Below are positions 5,745-6,753 of a DNA stretch of 6,753 nucleotides, piece after piece. The stretch is from an uncultured Rhodanobacter sp. (lineage in GTDB: Bacteria; Pseudomonadota; Gammaproteobacteria; Xanthomonadales; Rhodanobacteraceae), in NCBI GenBank assembly GCA_903827735.1, contig CAIKJM010000173.1, forward strand, positions 1 through 6,753. Direction: 5' to 3'. The notes below the pieces were generated by a model that searched no databases, was not told where the DNA came from, and was given only the letters and a program-made list of their open reading frames with translations. Position numbers and translations under genes: made by a program. Each line of letters opens with the position of its first letter. Position 1 is the stretch's first letter.

Positions 5745-6077
5745 TCAGCCGGCTTTCGGATTGTGCGACACGCACCAGCCCTTCGCGTTGACCGACTTAC
5801 CCGGGAACAGCTGGCAAGGTCCGCGACCCGTCGCGCCGCCGGAGTAGAACTGGCAGTTGGAGCAGTTGTCGCCCGCCTTGTGTTTCGGATCGGTCGCCTT
5901 GCTGCCATCTTCCACATAGCCCAGCGCCTTGGCCGTGGGATCGTCCACACTGACCGGCGGCAGGTCGGCGGCGCGCGCGAAGCGCGGCAGACCACCCATG
6001 ATCGCCACTGCGGCCGTGGTACCGGCAGCGACCTTCAAAAAACGACGCCGTGATTCGATGTTCTTCTCATTTGACAT
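5745..6077 (-). CDS. High-potential iron-sulfur protein (HiPIP), Tat-exported
   Basis: A 110-residue precursor of a periplasmic [4Fe-4S] electron carrier. HiPIPs shuttle electrons at high potential, for example from bc1-type complexes to oxidases or reaction centres; the partner here is unknown. The N-terminus has a twin-arginine signal, SRRRFLK (residues 9-15), then a hydrophobic stretch and a likely cut after ARA (Ala36), leaving about 74 residues. The four cluster ligands are Cys72, Cys75, Cys88 and Cys102, in the HiPIP spacing C-x2-C-x12-C-x13-C. The conserved Tyr next to the cluster is probably Tyr54 (ALGYVED). Tat export fits insertion of the cluster before transport. The ATG at 6077 is chosen over the in-frame TTG at 6083 because GGAGG (6089-6085) is seven bases from the ATG but only one from the TTG. 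The gene is divergent from mtnB, and a strong terminator follows it. Confidence 0.95.
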   Translation of the reverse strand: MSNEKNIESRRRFLKVAAGTTAAVAIMGGLPRFARAADLPPVSVDDPTAKALGYVEDGSKATDPKHKAGDNCSNCQFYSGGATGRGPCQLFPGKSVNAKGWCVSHNPKAG

Positions 6078-6084
6078 GGGCAAG

Positions 6085-6089
6085 CCTCC
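6085..6089 (-). promoter_or_regulatory. Ribosome-binding site fixing the HiPIP start
   Basis: On the minus strand GGAGG lies seven bases before ATG 6077 and one base before TTG 6083. The spacing decides in favour of the ATG and shortens the longest open frame by two residues. Confidence 0.75.
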
Positions 6090-6164
6090 GTCATGTATCC
6101 CACGCCCTTTGCGGTGGATTGCGGCGATAGTACGCCTGTTTCGTCAATCATTCGTGACTGGCGA

Positions 6165-6179
6165 GAATGGCTCTCATTC
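6165..6179. promoter_or_regulatory. Short inverted repeat in the HiPIP/mtnB intergenic region
   Basis: GAATG (6165-6169) and CATTC (6175-6179) are exact inverted copies with a 5-base spacer, near the middle of the 161-base divergent promoter region. A further TCATTC occurs at 6148-6153. The arms are short and could be chance. No convincing -35/-10 pair for HiPIP was found here. Confidence 0.2.
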
Positions 6180-6205
6180 AAGGCTGGGCGGACGCTTGTG
6201 CGTGG

Positions 6206-6234
6206 TATCATGAGCTTCCATTTGGACGTCCAAA
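6206..6234 (+). promoter_or_regulatory. Perfect 14-bp palindrome and possible -10 box before mtnB
   Basis: TTTGGACGTCCAAA (6221-6234) is its own reverse complement and ends four bases before the mtnB ATG. TATCAT (6206-6211) differs from the -10 consensus at one position. If it is used, transcription would begin near 6218 and the palindrome would lie on the transcribed side at about +3 to +16, a common place for a repressor site. No good -35 is seen. The only Shine-Dalgarno-like bases (GGA, 6224-6226) lie inside the palindrome. The GACGTC core also occurs in the MetJ box (AGACGTCT), but MetJ needs tandem boxes, and only one is present. Confidence 0.5.
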
Positions 6235-6238
6235 CACT

Positions 6239-6753
6239 ATGAGCCAGCAGCTACCCGCTACGATATCGGTCAGCCTGTTCGACGCACGCGCAGATTCAAT
6301 CGCGAACACCGCGCGCGAGCTCGCAGCGCTCGGCTGGACGCCGGCGACCAGCAGCAATTTTTCCGCCCGCATCGATGCCACCCACGCGGCGATTACCATC
6401 TCCGGACGCGACAAAGGCAAACTCGGTCGCGACGACATCATGCTGATCGACATGCACGGCAACGCCGTCGGCACCGAGGCGAAGCCCAGCGCAGAGACCG
6501 CGCTGCATACCCAGATCTACCGACGCTGGCCAGAGATGGGCGCCGTGCTGCACACCCACTCACGCACGCAGAGCGTCGCCTCGCGCCTGTACGCCGACGA
6601 CGGCGTGATCCGCCTGCAGGGCTGGGAGCTGCAGAAAGCGATTACCGGCTACACCACGCACGAAAGCCTGCTGGAGATACCGGTATTCCCCAATACCCAG
6701 CAAATGCCCGAGCTGGTCGATCAGGTCGAGGCGTGGATCGACAGCGGCAAACC
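6239..6753 (+). CDS. mtnB: Methylthioribulose-1-phosphate dehydratase (3'-truncated by window)
   Basis: A cytosolic, metal-dependent enzyme of the class II aldolase/adducin fold (EC 4.2.1.109). It dehydrates 5-methylthioribulose 1-phosphate in the methionine salvage pathway, which recycles methylthioadenosine. The first 171 residues are present; a full protein is usually a little over 200, so only the C-terminal part is missing. Visible marks are ATSSNFSAR (36-44), SGRDKGKLG (55-63), the SAETALHTQIYRRWPE stretch (84-99), zinc ligands His105 and His107 (HTHS), and Glu130 in GWELQKAI, which aligns with the catalytic Glu of the human homologue APIP. THE (140-142) and PVFPNTQ (148-154) also fit. 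The third zinc-binding His is expected past the window edge. The ATG at 6239 matches the family N-terminus but has no strong Shine-Dalgarno. In related bacteria mtnC/mtnD-type genes often follow; they would lie outside this window. Confidence 0.93.
   Translation, partial: MSQQLPATISVSLFDARADSIANTARELAALGWTPATSSNFSARIDATHAAITISGRDKGKLGRDDIMLIDMHGNAVGTEAKPSAETALHTQIYRRWPEMGAVLHTHSRTQSVASRLYADDGVIRLQGWELQKAITGYTTHESLLEIPVFPNTQQMPELVDQVEAWIDSGK

Noticed and set aside
5530..5847. 105-codon + strand frame across the structured gap and the HiPIP 3' end
   Set aside because: It runs through the long hairpin, the terminator and the antisense of HiPIP, has no ribosome site of note and no recognisable domain.
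6221..6234. Firm assignment of the mtnB palindrome to MetJ
   Set aside because: Only the GACGTC core agrees; MetJ binds two or more adjacent AGACGTCT boxes, and only one palindrome is present.

Overview
The window is high-GC bacterial DNA with compact, single-gene or short transcription units. The gene set is a secreted fasciclin protein, a bacterial 3-hydroxyanthranilate 3,4-dioxygenase, a Tat-exported high-potential iron-sulfur protein (HiPIP), tandem APC permeases and the methionine-salvage enzyme MtnB. This points to a gammaproteobacterium of the Xanthomonadales, most likely Rhodanobacteraceae (Dyella/Rhodanobacter-like). That placement is inferred from gene content and protein style, not from a search. 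I see no mobile element, CRISPR array, tRNA or rRNA.

Layout, left to right. (1) The last 20 codons of an unidentified + strand gene end at base 63, with a possible terminator. (2) A 251-base gap carries a 9-bp inverted repeat, then the exported fasciclin-domain protein (315-908) with a strong terminator (951-983). (3) nbaC, 3-hydroxyanthranilate 3,4-dioxygenase (1035-1556), has an inverted repeat butting directly against its start codon. (4) A convergent Nudix hydrolase lies on the minus strand (1603-2148); a 10-bp hairpin separates it from nbaC. (5) Two paralogous APC-family amino acid permeases (2288-3772 and 3844-5304) are separated by only 71 bases, which contain a near-perfect intrinsic terminator. 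(6) A 440-base non-coding region (5305-5744) holds an AT-rich island with three copies of a GAGAAWTTTTCG-type element and phased A/T tracts. This is followed by a strongly structured segment ending in a bidirectional terminator, a good candidate for an undescribed small RNA. (7) The HiPIP gene is on the minus strand (5745-6077). (8) mtnB is divergent and runs off the window (6239-6753), with a perfect 14-bp palindrome just before its start.

How the genes relate. No multi-gene pathway is encoded here. NbaC belongs to tryptophan/kynurenine catabolism or de novo quinolinate/NAD synthesis, MtnB to methionine salvage, HiPIP to periplasmic electron transfer, and the permeases to amino acid uptake or exchange. 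Nearly every unit has its own terminator or operator-like element, so the regulatory and non-coding content is the most interesting part: the candidate sRNA with its upstream repeats, the terminator set 11 bases before the second permease's ribosome-binding site, the mtnB palindrome and the nbaC start-site hairpin.
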